64,000 bases of DNA from Clostridium sp. (GTDB lineage Bacteria; Bacteroidota; Bacteroidia; Bacteroidales; Muribaculaceae), in contig JAMPGR010000003.1 in NCBI GenBank assembly GCA_023663805.1, positions 1 to 64,000 of the forward strand. The letters run 5' to 3'. The position numbers and the translations under genes were made by a program. Below the pieces are notes generated by a model. That model searched no databases, had not been told where the DNA came from, and worked only from the letters and a program-made list of their open reading frames with translations. Positions 22,919 through 31,089 of this stretch are shown here, piece after piece (the first letter of the stretch is position 1; every line of letters begins with the position of its first letter).

Positions 22919-22968
22919 TTGTTTCCGGAAAAGGACAGGATTGTTTCCGGAAAATTTACGTAACTTTG
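22919..22968 (+). promoter_or_regulatory. Smr-gene promoter with two tandem TTTCCGGAAA palindromes
   Basis: TAACTTTG at 22961-22968 is the -7 box for the gene starting at 23011. Upstream, TTGTTTCCGGAAAA occurs twice (22919-22932 and 22941-22954), exactly 22 bp apart, each with the perfect palindrome TTTCCGGAAA. The second copy lies in the -33 to -7 spacer, where a bound regulator would block polymerase. The regulator is unknown. Confidence 0.55.
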
Positions 22969-23010
22969 CAGTTCTGCTTGACTATCGATAACGACTAACA
23001 ACTGCGAACT

Positions 23011-24117
23011 ATGATAAAAATTGGCGATATAGTAAGATTTCTGAATTCGACCGGCGGAGGACGCGTGACGCGCATCGACGGTCAGATTGCGTATGTGACA
23101 GACGAAGACGGCTTTGATGTTCCGGTGCTGACCCGCGAGTGTGTAGTCGTCGCCGAGGCTTCCTCCGATGCTGCACGGATTTCGGCGACAATGCCGGCGG
23201 CTCCGGCCGTTTCCGCGAAGACGCCTGCCCCGGTTACGGCTCCCGCTCCTCGCCAGGTCGAAGAACCGCTGGAAATCGAGGAAACCGAGGGGGGTGACAC
23301 GATGAATGTTGTTCTCGGCTTCGAGCCGAACGACCCGAAGCAACTGTCGACCACGACGTTCGACCTATATCTTGTCAACGACTCGAACTATTATCTCCAG
23401 TTTGTCCTCTCGACCCGCGAATCGGATTCAGACCTCTGGACACTCCGCGCCAGCGGCGTCGTCGAGCCGAATATCCAGTTGTTTCTCGGCGAACTGACCC
23501 GCGACAAACTCGGCGAGATCGAGCGGATCTCCTTCCAGTGTGTCCCCTATAAATCGGGCCGCGACTACGCGCTGAAGGCTCCCGTAGCCTACGAAGCGCC
23601 CTTCGACAACACGAAATTCTTCAAACTCCACAGTTTCCGGGCGAATCCCTACTTCGAGAAGGATGTGATCTCCGTCGACATCGTCGTTGACGACAAAGTC
23701 GCCGGCGTCAAGCCGAAGCCCGACCCGCGCGAACTCGAGCGGGAAATGAAACGGAAGAAAACCAGCGACATGCGCCCGCTGCGCCAGCCTGTCCGCAAAC
23801 GAACTGAGCGCCGCGATACATCCCGCCGCAACGGCGACCTGATCGAGGTCGACCTCCATATCGACGAACTCCTCGACTCGACCGCCGGACTCTCTCCGGC
23901 CGATATGCTGAACTACCAGATCGAGACCTTCCGCCGCGTGATGGACCAGAACCGCGGGAACCACGGCCAGCGGATCGTCTTCATCCACGGAAAGGGTGAG
24001 GGCGTTCTGCGTAACGCCCTGATGAAGGAGTTGAACCACCGCTATAAAGGAAACGACGTCCAGGACGCCTCGTTCCGCGAGTATGGCTTCGGTGCGACAC
24101 AAGTGACAATCCGATGA
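23011..24117 (+). CDS. DUF2027 and Smr domain protein (368 aa)
   Basis: Two-part protein common in Bacteroidota. The N-terminal region (IGDIVRFLNSTGGGRVTRIDGQIAYVTDEDGFDVPVL) is a small barrel like the KOW-type domain of DUF2027. A Pro/Ala-rich linker (~55-95) leads to a beta-rich middle domain. The C-terminus (~285-368) is an Smr domain: VDLHIDELLD, VFIHGKGEGVLRNAL and the closing FGATQVTI match Smr endonuclease domains as in MutS2. It may be a nucleic-acid nickase or RNA endonuclease acting in rescue or recombination. The stop overlaps the ATG of the next gene (ATGA at 24114), so the two are coupled. Confidence 0.85.
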   Translation: MIKIGDIVRFLNSTGGGRVTRIDGQIAYVTDEDGFDVPVLTRECVVVAEASSDAARISATMPAAPAVSAKTPAPVTAPAPRQVEEPLEIEETEGGDTMNVVLGFEPNDPKQLSTTTFDLYLVNDSNYYLQFVLSTRESDSDLWTLRASGVVEPNIQLFLGELTRDKLGEIERISFQCVPYKSGRDYALKAPVAYEAPFDNTKFFKLHSFRANPYFEKDVISVDIVVDDKVAGVKPKPDPRELEREMKRKKTSDMRPLRQPVRKRTERRDTSRRNGDLIEVDLHIDELLDSTAGLSPADMLNYQIETFRRVMDQNRGNHGQRIVFIHGKGEGVLRNALMKELNHRYKGNDVQDASFREYGFGATQVTIR

Positions 24118-24956
24118 TATTCTGTTTCTCAGGCAGCGGCAACAGCCTCCTCGTTGCCCGGACGCTCGCTAGTATGCTGGCGGGGGAGACCGTCGTCAGA
24201 ATTGACGCCGATTTCTTTCGGTCGGCGCCGCCACGTCCCGCCTCGGGGCGCCTGATATGGGTCTTCCCGGTCTACGGATGGCATGTGCCGGCGGTTGTTC
24301 GCCGCGCGATCCGCCGGGTCGGATCGGTCGACGCACGCGTCGAGATGGTCGCCACATGCGGTGACGACATCGGGCTGACTGCCGTGGAGTGGCGCCGGCT
24401 TGTCGCCGAAGAGAGATGCCGCGATATCGGCGGAGCCTATTCCGTCGCGATGCCGAACACCTATGTGTTCCTTCCCGGATTCGATACAGACCCTTCGGCG
24501 GTCGCTCAGCGGAAACTGGGACAGATGCCCGGAAGGGTCAGGGAGATTGCCGGCCGGATTGTCGCCGGATTCTCGGGCGACGATGTGACGCCCGGGGCGA
24601 TGGCGACGGTGAAGAGCCGCGTGCTCGGCCGGGTTTTCGAGCGTCGGCTGGTGTCGCCGCGCGGATTCCGGACCGACGACCGGTGTGTCGGATGCGGCGC
24701 GTGCGCACGGATCTGCCCGATGGAGAACATCGCGGTGGTCGAACGCCGTCCCATCTGGGGCGACGACTGCGCCTTCTGCACGGCCTGCTATCAGGTCTGT
24801 CCCCAGCACGCCGTCCTCTACGGCCGTTTCAGCCGAGACAAAGGCCAGTGGCTCGCCCCGGAGTCAGTCTGTGATTTAGCGGAGACGGTCGATGCTCCGG
24901 AGGAGGCGCTGGTCGGTCGAGATGCGGGAAATCGCGGCGATGGTCGCGACGAGTGA
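24114..24956 (+). CDS. EFR1-family flavodoxin/ferredoxin fusion protein (280 aa)
   Basis: The N-terminus is flavodoxin-like (MIFCFSGSGNSLLVARTLA is the FMN phosphate loop), and two 4Fe-4S motifs follow, CVGCGACARICP and CAFCTACYQVCP (~200-240). This is the EFR1 arrangement, an anaerobic electron carrier or flavin oxidoreductase of uncertain partner. It begins inside the stop codon of the Smr gene. The last 81 bp overlap the 3' end of the convergent DUF4293 gene; the encoded tail (EEALVGRDAGNRGDGRDE) is hydrophilic and looks like a recently acquired extension. Confidence 0.87.
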   Translation: MIFCFSGSGNSLLVARTLASMLAGETVVRIDADFFRSAPPRPASGRLIWVFPVYGWHVPAVVRRAIRRVGSVDARVEMVATCGDDIGLTAVEWRRLVAEERCRDIGGAYSVAMPNTYVFLPGFDTDPSAVAQRKLGQMPGRVREIAGRIVAGFSGDDVTPGAMATVKSRVLGRVFERRLVSPRGFRTDDRCVGCGACARICPMENIAVVERRPIWGDDCAFCTACYQVCPQHAVLYGRFSRDKGQWLAPESVCDLAETVDAPEEALVGRDAGNRGDGRDE

Positions 24957-25325
24957 GCCGACAAGCAGCAGTCCGCCTCCGCCCCAGACGGTCGATTCGA
25001 CGACTGCCCCGTCGGTCACGTCGTGGAAGCCGCTGGCGAGTATGTAGACAGTTACGCCGATTGTCGCGAGGATCGCGACGATGGCGATCCGTGCGACGTT
25101 CTTCTGCAGGTCCATGTTCTTGAACAGGAAGATGTCGACAAGCAGAAGCAGGGTGGCGATACACGCCGGGATCAGCAGCGGGAGAAACTCGCGGGCGTAG
25201 AGGGGCGTCAGTACCTCAACCCCATCTTCGAGAATCGATGTATAGCCGTAGGCGACGAAGAGGAATGCGACGGTCAGGGCCGCAGCGATCAGGAGGAGGA
25301 GACTTTGTATACGTTGGATAACCAT
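24876..25325 (-). CDS. DUF4293 family membrane protein (149 aa)
   Basis: Small integral membrane protein. The start IQRIQSLLLLIAAALTVAFLF is the usual first segment of DUF4293; further hydrophobic stretches lie at ~48-67, ~78-97 and ~113-130, giving four predicted helices, with a basic C-terminus (DQRLLRSIDRLR). The function is unknown. In this lineage it is often near RNA polymerase or housekeeping genes rather than in operons. Its 3' end overlaps the convergent EFR1 gene by 81 bp. Confidence 0.8.
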   Translation of the reverse strand: MVIQRIQSLLLLIAAALTVAFLFVAYGYTSILEDGVEVLTPLYAREFLPLLIPACIATLLLLVDIFLFKNMDLQKNVARIAIVAILATIGVTVYILASGFHDVTDGAVVESTVWGGGGLLLVGSLVATIAAISRISTDQRLLRSIDRLR

Positions 25326-25408
25326 AGCTGTTTGAATTTTTGTTGCTTATATTTTGCTTCGCTGGAGTTCGGCGCTTGCCCGAAAGGCTTCGCGCCGGGT
25401 CGGGAGGC

Positions 25409-27271
25409 TTAAAGCCAGGCAGAGCGGGAGGCATCGGAGGGCATGCGCCAGTCGCCGCGGGGGGATAGGCCGACGTAGGTGACCTTCGGACCGTCGGGCA
25501 TCGCCGAGCGCTTGAACTGCTGGGTGAAGAACCGGCGCATGAAGGTGTCGAGCCAGCGGTCGATTGTCGCGTCGTCGTATACGCCGGCAAAGGCGCGTCG
25601 GGCGAGCATGCGTATTCGTTCTGGAGAGGAACCGTGGCGGAGCATATGGTAGAGGAAGAAGTCGTGGAGTTCATAGGGTCCGACGAGGTCCTCGGTTTTC
25701 TGGGCGATATGTCCTTCGCTGTCGGCAGGGGTCAGTTCGGGGCTGATCGGGGTGTCGACGATATCGAGGAGGGTCGAGCGGATCTGTTCGCTGTCAGTCT
25801 GTTCGGCACACCAGCGGACAAGTTCGCGGACGAGCGTCTTCGGGATTCCGGCGTTGACACCATACATCGACATCTGGTCGCCGTTGTATGTCGCCCATCC
25901 GAGGGCGAGTTCCGACATGTCGCCTGTACCGACGACGATTCCGTTTTCCTGGTTCGCGATGTCCATCAGAATCTGCGTCCGTTCGCGGGCCTGGGAGTTC
26001 TCGTAGGTGACGTCGTGGTTGTCGGGATCCTGGCCGATGTCGCTGAAGTGCTGGAGAACGGCGGGGCCGATCGGGATTTCGCGGGATGTGACGCCGAGTT
26101 CTCTCATCAGCGTCAGGGCATTGTCGTGGGTTCGCCCCGAGGTGCCGAAGCCGGGGAGGGTGACGGCGGTGATTCCGGTCCGGGGGAGGCCGAGGCGGTC
26201 CATGGCGCGGCATGCGATCAGCAGGGCCAGGGTCGAGTCGAGGCCGCCGGAGATTCCGATGACAATCCGGCTGCATCGGATCGCCTCGAGGCGGCGGGTC
26301 AGCGCGAGGGTCATGATATTGACCGATTCGCCGAGGCGCGCGCTGTCGGCCGGAATGAAGGGGGCGGGGTTGATGCGGCGGTGTGAGGGTTCGGCGTCGG
26401 TTGTGTCGGCGCCGCGAAGACTGACCAGAACGGCGTTCTTCGGGCCGTAGAGGCGGCGGTTGTCTTCGAATGTGTTGGTTCGGAGGCGGTCCTGGCGGAT
26501 GACCTCGATGTCGAGTTCGGTGACGACCGATTCGTCGTCGCTCCAGCGCGAGCGCTCGGCGACGATACGGCCACGCTCGGCGACAATCCCTTTTCCGTCG
26601 TAGACGAGGTCTGTCGTCGATTCGCCGAATCCAGCGCTGGCGTAGACATATCCTCCGCAGCACCGCGCCGACTGCTGCCCGATCAGTTTTGTCAGATATT
26701 CATACTTCCCGATCAGGTCGTTCGAGGCCGAGAGATTCAGGATGACCTCCGCTCCGGCGAGCGAGAGCATCGACGACGGGGGTATCGGAGCCCAGAGATC
26801 CTCGCAGAGTTCGATTCCGTAGCGTACACCGCCGAATTCGATGACCTTAGGCTGCTGGTCGACGGCCGGCTGGAACCATCGTTTCTCGTAGAATTCGCCG
26901 TAGTTCGGCAGGAAGGTCTTGTCGACGAAAACACAGTCGGTCGCCGTCACGAAGGCGGCGCTGTTATAGACGGCCGAAGTCAGAGCGTCGGTGCGGGGCA
27001 GTCCGACAACGATGGCGTGTCCATCGAAATCGCGGGCCATAGCCTCGCGAATCTTCAGGAGACCGGCGGCGGCGGCCTCGAGGAGTGTATGCTGATGGAA
27101 CAGGTCTCCGCAGGTATATCCCGTCAGCGACAGCTCGGGGAACACCGCGACGGCAACACCCTGGCCGAACAGTTCGCCGGCGACTCTCAGTATGTTTGCC
27201 ACATTAAATTCCACATCGGCTACATTCAGCCGGGGACACGCTGCGGCGACGCGTACGAAACCATTTGTCAT
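25409..27271 (-). CDS. nadE: Glutamine-dependent NAD+ synthetase
   Basis: Makes NAD from nicotinate adenine dinucleotide using glutamine-derived ammonia. The N-terminal nitrilase-type amidase domain shows the catalytic Glu in FPELSLTGYTCGD, Lys in DKTFLPNYGEFYEKRWF and Cys in ELCEDLWAP. The C-terminal ATP-pyrophosphatase domain has GISGGLDSTLAL (P-loop), VVGTGDMSELALGWATYNGDQMSMYGVN and a C-terminal KRSAMPDGPKVTYVGLSPRGDWRMPSD. Length (620 aa) is slightly below the ~640 aa of many relatives but no motif is missing. A TACTTTTG box lies 49 bp upstream. Confidence 0.95.
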   Translation of the reverse strand: MTNGFVRVAAACPRLNVADVEFNVANILRVAGELFGQGVAVAVFPELSLTGYTCGDLFHQHTLLEAAAAGLLKIREAMARDFDGHAIVVGLPRTDALTSAVYNSAAFVTATDCVFVDKTFLPNYGEFYEKRWFQPAVDQQPKVIEFGGVRYGIELCEDLWAPIPPSSMLSLAGAEVILNLSASNDLIGKYEYLTKLIGQQSARCCGGYVYASAGFGESTTDLVYDGKGIVAERGRIVAERSRWSDDESVVTELDIEVIRQDRLRTNTFEDNRRLYGPKNAVLVSLRGADTTDAEPSHRRINPAPFIPADSARLGESVNIMTLALTRRLEAIRCSRIVIGISGGLDSTLALLIACRAMDRLGLPRTGITAVTLPGFGTSGRTHDNALTLMRELGVTSREIPIGPAVLQHFSDIGQDPDNHDVTYENSQARERTQILMDIANQENGIVVGTGDMSELALGWATYNGDQMSMYGVNAGIPKTLVRELVRWCAEQTDSEQIRSTLLDIVDTPISPELTPADSEGHIAQKTEDLVGPYELHDFFLYHMLRHGSSPERIRMLARRAFAGVYDDATIDRWLDTFMRRFFTQQFKRSAMPDGPKVTYVGLSPRGDWRMPSDASRSAWL

Positions 27272-27319
27272 CTGTCAGAATCGTTTTCTTCCAAAAGTTC
27301 GTTTTTCAAAAGTCTGTTG

Positions 27320-27327
27320 CAAAAGTA
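27320..27327 (-). promoter_or_regulatory. -7 box upstream of nadE
   Basis: TACTTTTG on the minus strand (complement of 27320-27327) matches TAnnTTTG. No clear -33 TTTG. Confidence 0.45.
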
Positions 27328-27442
27328 TAAAAAAAATTAATATAAAGACAACAACAGCCCCGTCCGCTTTGTTGTTTTTATGTCGGCCGGAGTCTGCTGC
27401 GGCCAGTTCATCACTGTTGTCAACACTGAATATTATTGCTTT

Positions 27443-29749
27443 ATGAAACTGCCGAGATTACTGCTGACCGTTGTTGTCATAATTCTGTCTGTTGTCTCCC
27501 TACGGGGCGAAACTCCGCGCGTCGGACTCGTCCTGAGTGGCGGAGGCGCCAAGGGTGTCGCCCATATCGGTGTCATCAAAGCCCTCGAGGAGAACGATAT
27601 CCCGATCGACTGTATCGCCGGGACCTCTATGGGGGCGATTGTCGGCGGGCTCTATGCCGCCGGTTATTCGCCGGAGGAGATGATGGCGCTGCTGACCTCC
27701 GAAGGCTTTCAATACTGGTCGACCGGGAAGATTGACAAACGTCTCCTCTATTATTTCTCCGAGAACGAACCGACTCCCGCGCTCGGAAAAATATCTGTCG
27801 GCTCGCGCGACACATCCGAACTCGCCTCATTCCTGCCGTCTTCGCTGATCAGCCCCCTGCCGATGAATTTCGCCTTTATGGATCTTTTCGCGGCCTATTC
27901 AGCGCAGTGTGACGGCGACTTCGACCGGCTGTTCGTGCCGTTCCGTTGCGTTACCTCCGATGTCTATGAGAAACATAAGATTGTGCTCCGCTCCGGTTCG
28001 CTCGGTGACGCGATCCGCGCCTCGATGAGTTTCCCGGTCGTGTTCCATCCGATCGAAATCGACTCTGTTCTATGTTTCGACGGCGGAATCTACGACAACT
28101 TCCCCGTCGACGTCATGCACGACGAATTCGCCCCGTCGATTATGATCGGCAGCAATGTCTCAGGCCCGAACCATAAACCGACCCCCGACAATCTCTTCGG
28201 ACAACTCGAGGATATGATTATCCAGAACAACGACTATTCCCTTCCGGCCGACGAGGGGATAAAGATCGATGTCCCGGTTCGGATGTTCGGGTTGCTCGAT
28301 TTCGACAAGGCGGCAGAAATCTATGAGATTGGCTACCGGACCGCTCTGTCGATGATCGACTCGATCAAAACTCGCGTCAGGCCACGCGTCTCCGGCGAAA
28401 CCCGCCGCTCGCGACGGTTGGCCTTCAAGGCCGCGACTCCCCGGGTACGCTTCGATTCGGTCGAAGTCGAGGGGGCGACGCCGCGCCAGAACGAATATGT
28501 CCGTTATCTGTTCACCCACAACCAGCCTGACACTTTTGGACTCCGCCGCGCCCGCGACGCCTACTACCGCGCGCTGACCCCGGGACGCCTCCGTAATCTC
28601 GTACCGCTCGCCGTTCCAGACAGTGCGACCGGCATATTTCGCCTTTGTCTTCGCGCGACGGCCAAAGAGGATTTCAATATCGGCCTCGGAGGATATGTAT
28701 CCTCCGGAACCTCCAGTATGCTCTTTCTTTCGGCCGGATACAATACGCTGAGTTTTAACTCTCCGGAGATGAACCTGAACGCCTGGGCAGGGCAGTCATA
28801 TCTCGCCGGTCTGTTCAACGCGAAGATGAACCTCAGAACCGACAACCCCTCGCGCTTCCACCTCCAGATTGCCGCGACGCGCCATCGCTTCTACGAGAAC
28901 GACCAGTTGTTCTTCGAAGACAACGAGCCGGTATTCATCACCCGAAGCGAAATATTCGGCCGCGCAATCTACGAGTGGGCCGCCGGACAGCGCGGCCGGG
29001 TTTCGGCTGGAATCGGATGGGGCCATCTGACGGATCGTTTCTACCATAACAACACGACCCTCTTCAGCCGCCGCAGCCGCGATATCGCGACGCAGAATCT
29101 CGGCGAACTCCGTGCCGCATATGAATTCTCGACCCTCGACAATCTGTCGGCCCCGACCTCCGGCGCTTCATATAAGATAACAGCGATTGCCGTCACAGGC
29201 AACTATAACTACGACCCCGGCGAGCCGCTGTTCACCCATGAGCACCGCCGCCGCCACTGGTTCCAGGCCGAACTGGCGACGGGCAACTATCTGGACCTGT
29301 CGCGCCGGTTCTCCCTCGGCTTCGAGACGAACCTTTTGTGGTCGGGCCGGAGGCTGTTGACGAACTACTACCAGACAATCGTCGAAGCCCCGTCGTTCAA
29401 CCCGACCCCGTCGAGTTACAACTCGTTCAATCCGGCCCTCCACGCCAACGCCTGGGCCGCCGCCGCGGTCGTTCCTGTCTTGAAACTCAGTTCGATGGTC
29501 CAGGTCCGCGGCTCCTTCTGGGGCTATCTCCCCTTCAGGGCGATCAAGGCAGCCGACGACGGCCGCTTCGGGGCCCGCTACGGCCGCTGGTTTGCGGATC
29601 CCGAGTTCTTTGGCGAAGTTTCGGCAGTCGTGACGCTACCGTTCGCGACCGTTTCCGGCTACGCCAACTATATCTCCTCGCCCGCCCGCAACTGGAACTT
29701 CGGCCTGACCTTCGGCCTCTTCTTCCTCGCCCCCCGCTTCCTCCGCTGA
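27443..29749 (+). CDS. Patatin-like phospholipase fused to an outer-membrane beta-barrel (768 aa)
   Basis: A signal peptide (KLPRLLLTVVVIILSVVSLRG) is followed by a patatin domain (~25-310): oxyanion loop GGGAKGVAHIGV, nucleophile elbow GTSMG and catalytic Asp in FDGGIYDNFP. Then comes one POTRA-like module (VRFDSVEVEGATPRQNEYVRYLF) and a C-terminal Omp85/BamA-type barrel of amphipathic strands ending in FGLTFGLFFLAPRFL. This is the type Vd autotransporter layout (PlpD-like), in which the barrel exposes or secretes a lipase. I chose the ATG at 27443 because the frame from 27380 adds 21 residues before the signal peptide. Confidence 0.87.
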   Translation: MKLPRLLLTVVVIILSVVSLRGETPRVGLVLSGGGAKGVAHIGVIKALEENDIPIDCIAGTSMGAIVGGLYAAGYSPEEMMALLTSEGFQYWSTGKIDKRLLYYFSENEPTPALGKISVGSRDTSELASFLPSSLISPLPMNFAFMDLFAAYSAQCDGDFDRLFVPFRCVTSDVYEKHKIVLRSGSLGDAIRASMSFPVVFHPIEIDSVLCFDGGIYDNFPVDVMHDEFAPSIMIGSNVSGPNHKPTPDNLFGQLEDMIIQNNDYSLPADEGIKIDVPVRMFGLLDFDKAAEIYEIGYRTALSMIDSIKTRVRPRVSGETRRSRRLAFKAATPRVRFDSVEVEGATPRQNEYVRYLFTHNQPDTFGLRRARDAYYRALTPGRLRNLVPLAVPDSATGIFRLCLRATAKEDFNIGLGGYVSSGTSSMLFLSAGYNTLSFNSPEMNLNAWAGQSYLAGLFNAKMNLRTDNPSRFHLQIAATRHRFYENDQLFFEDNEPVFITRSEIFGRAIYEWAAGQRGRVSAGIGWGHLTDRFYHNNTTLFSRRSRDIATQNLGELRAAYEFSTLDNLSAPTSGASYKITAIAVTGNYNYDPGEPLFTHEHRRRHWFQAELATGNYLDLSRRFSLGFETNLLWSGRRLLTNYYQTIVEAPSFNPTPSSYNSFNPALHANAWAAAAVVPVLKLSSMVQVRGSFWGYLPFRAIKAADDGRFGARYGRWFADPEFFGEVSAVVTLPFATVSGYANYISSPARNWNFGLTFGLFFLAPRFLR

Positions 29750-29761
29750 CATTTTTGTTAT

Positions 29762-29780
29762 GGCGGTAATTATTACCGCC
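29762..29780 (+). terminator. Hairpin after the patatin-barrel gene
   Basis: GGCGGTAA (29762-29769) and TTACCGCC (29773-29780) form a perfect 8-bp stem 13 bp after the stop codon. No U tract follows, so termination is uncertain. Confidence 0.35.
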
Positions 29781-29838
29781 GTGACGAAAAACTACATGTC
29801 GTCTAATGTCGGCGTGGGCCGGTGCCAGAGAACTATTT

Positions 29839-29869
29839 TTTGTCGTTCGGCAAAATATTGTTACTTTTG
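29839..29869 (+). promoter_or_regulatory. Promoter of trpS
   Basis: TTTG at 29839-29842 and TACTTTTG at 29862-29869 are 19 bp apart and end 20 bp before the ATG at 29890. Confidence 0.7.
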
Positions 29870-29889
29870 CGCCAAAATAAACCTTAAAA

Positions 29890-30966
29890 ATGGATAATCA
29901 GAAAAAAGAAATAGTGGTCAGCGGTATCCGCGCCACCGGAAATCTCCACCTCGGAAACTACTATGGCGCCCTGCGTAATTTCGTCAAGATGCAGGAGGAC
30001 TACGACAGCATGTTCTTCATCGCCGACCTCCACGCCCTGACAACCAACCCCGATCCGGCCCAACTCCACCAGAATGTCCGGAACATCGTCGCAGAATATC
30101 TCGCCGCCGGCATCAATCCGGAGAAAGCGACTGTCTTTGTCCAGAGCGATGTCCCCGAAGTGTCGGAGATGTATCTGCTGCTTAACATGCATGTCGGAAT
30201 CGGCGAACTGATGCGTACGGCCTCGTTCAAGGACAAGGCGCGAAAGCAACTCGGCATCTCCCGCACGGACAACGACAACGACGAAGAAATCGAGAAGCAG
30301 TTGTTCGGCAACGACAGCAACAAGCGTGTCAACGCCGGACTGCTGACATATCCGACGCTGATGGCGGTCGATATCCTGATTCAGAAGGCTAGCAAGGTGC
30401 CGGTCGGCAAAGACCAGGAGCAGCACCTCGAACTGACCCGCCGCTTCGCCCGCCGTTTCAATTCGTTCTACGGCGTCGACCTATTCCCCGAACCACAGAA
30501 CTTCAATTTCGGGGCGGCTCCGGTCAAGGTGCCGGGGCTCGACGGCTCCGGCAAGATGGGCAAAAGCGAAGGCAACTGTATCTATCTGATCGACGAGGAG
30601 AAGGTTCTCCGCAAGAAGGTCATGCGCGCCGTGACCGACGAGGGACCGAAGGTGCCGAACAGCCCGATTTCCGAGCCGGTCAACAATCTGCTGACGCTGA
30701 TGGCGCTGACATCGTCGCCCGAGGTTGTCGAGAGTTACCGTCAGGCCTACGCCGACTGTTCGATACGCTACGGCGACATGAAGAAGCAGTTGGCCGAAGA
30801 TATCCTGAAGGTCACCCTGCCGATCCGCGAGCGTATCATCGATATCCGGAACGACGAAGCCTATCTCGGACGTGTGCTCCGCGAGGGGGCCGAGCGCGCC
30901 CGCGAGCGTGCGGCGAAGACTCTCGCCGAGGTCCGCGAGGCGATGGGTATCCGCCGGTTCTATTAA
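29890..30966 (+). CDS. trpS: Tryptophanyl-tRNA synthetase
   Basis: Class I aminoacyl-tRNA synthetase charging tRNA-Trp. The HIGH-type motif is in SGIRATGNLHLGNYYGAL (HLGN), tRNA/Trp-binding segments follow (YPTLMAVDILIQKASKVPVGKDQEQHLELTRRFARRFN), and the KMSKS loop reads GSGKMGKSEGNCIYL. Length (358 aa) is slightly longer than most bacterial TrpS because of an insert near 110-130 (ISRTDNDNDEEIEKQLFGND), common in Bacteroidota. It has its own promoter and a shared bidirectional terminator downstream. Confidence 0.96.
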   Translation: MDNQKKEIVVSGIRATGNLHLGNYYGALRNFVKMQEDYDSMFFIADLHALTTNPDPAQLHQNVRNIVAEYLAAGINPEKATVFVQSDVPEVSEMYLLLNMHVGIGELMRTASFKDKARKQLGISRTDNDNDEEIEKQLFGNDSNKRVNAGLLTYPTLMAVDILIQKASKVPVGKDQEQHLELTRRFARRFNSFYGVDLFPEPQNFNFGAAPVKVPGLDGSGKMGKSEGNCIYLIDEEKVLRKKVMRAVTDEGPKVPNSPISEPVNNLLTLMALTSSPEVVESYRQAYADCSIRYGDMKKQLAEDILKVTLPIRERIIDIRNDEAYLGRVLREGAERARERAAKTLAEVREAMGIRRFY

Positions 30967-30971
30967 CGATA

Positions 30972-31011
30972 GACAAATTGACAAATTGACAAATTGACAA
31001 ATTGACAAATT
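30972..31011. repeat. 8-bp tandem repeat array (gacaaatt)5
   Basis: Five perfect head-to-tail copies of gacaaatt, starting 5 bp after the trpS stop codon and ending 23 bp before the terminator hairpin. A partly related gacaaaa follows at 31028. Confidence 0.9.
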
Positions 31012-31034
31012 GTTAATCTGACACTTTGACAAAA

Positions 31035-31072
31035 CAAAATCCCCCTGTCGGCCATCCGACAGGGGGATTTTG
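31035..31072. terminator. Bidirectional terminator between trpS and the large exported protein gene
   Basis: A 17-bp perfect stem (31035-31051 with 31056-31072, loop CCAT), A-rich on the left and T-rich on the right, lies between converging genes. Confidence 0.9.
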
Positions 31073-31089
31073 TTTCGGGGAGGGGAAGG

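Noticed and set aside
30972..31011. Possible CRISPR-like array
   Set aside because: The 8-bp units are directly contiguous with no spacers and no cas genes are present, so it is a simple tandem repeat.
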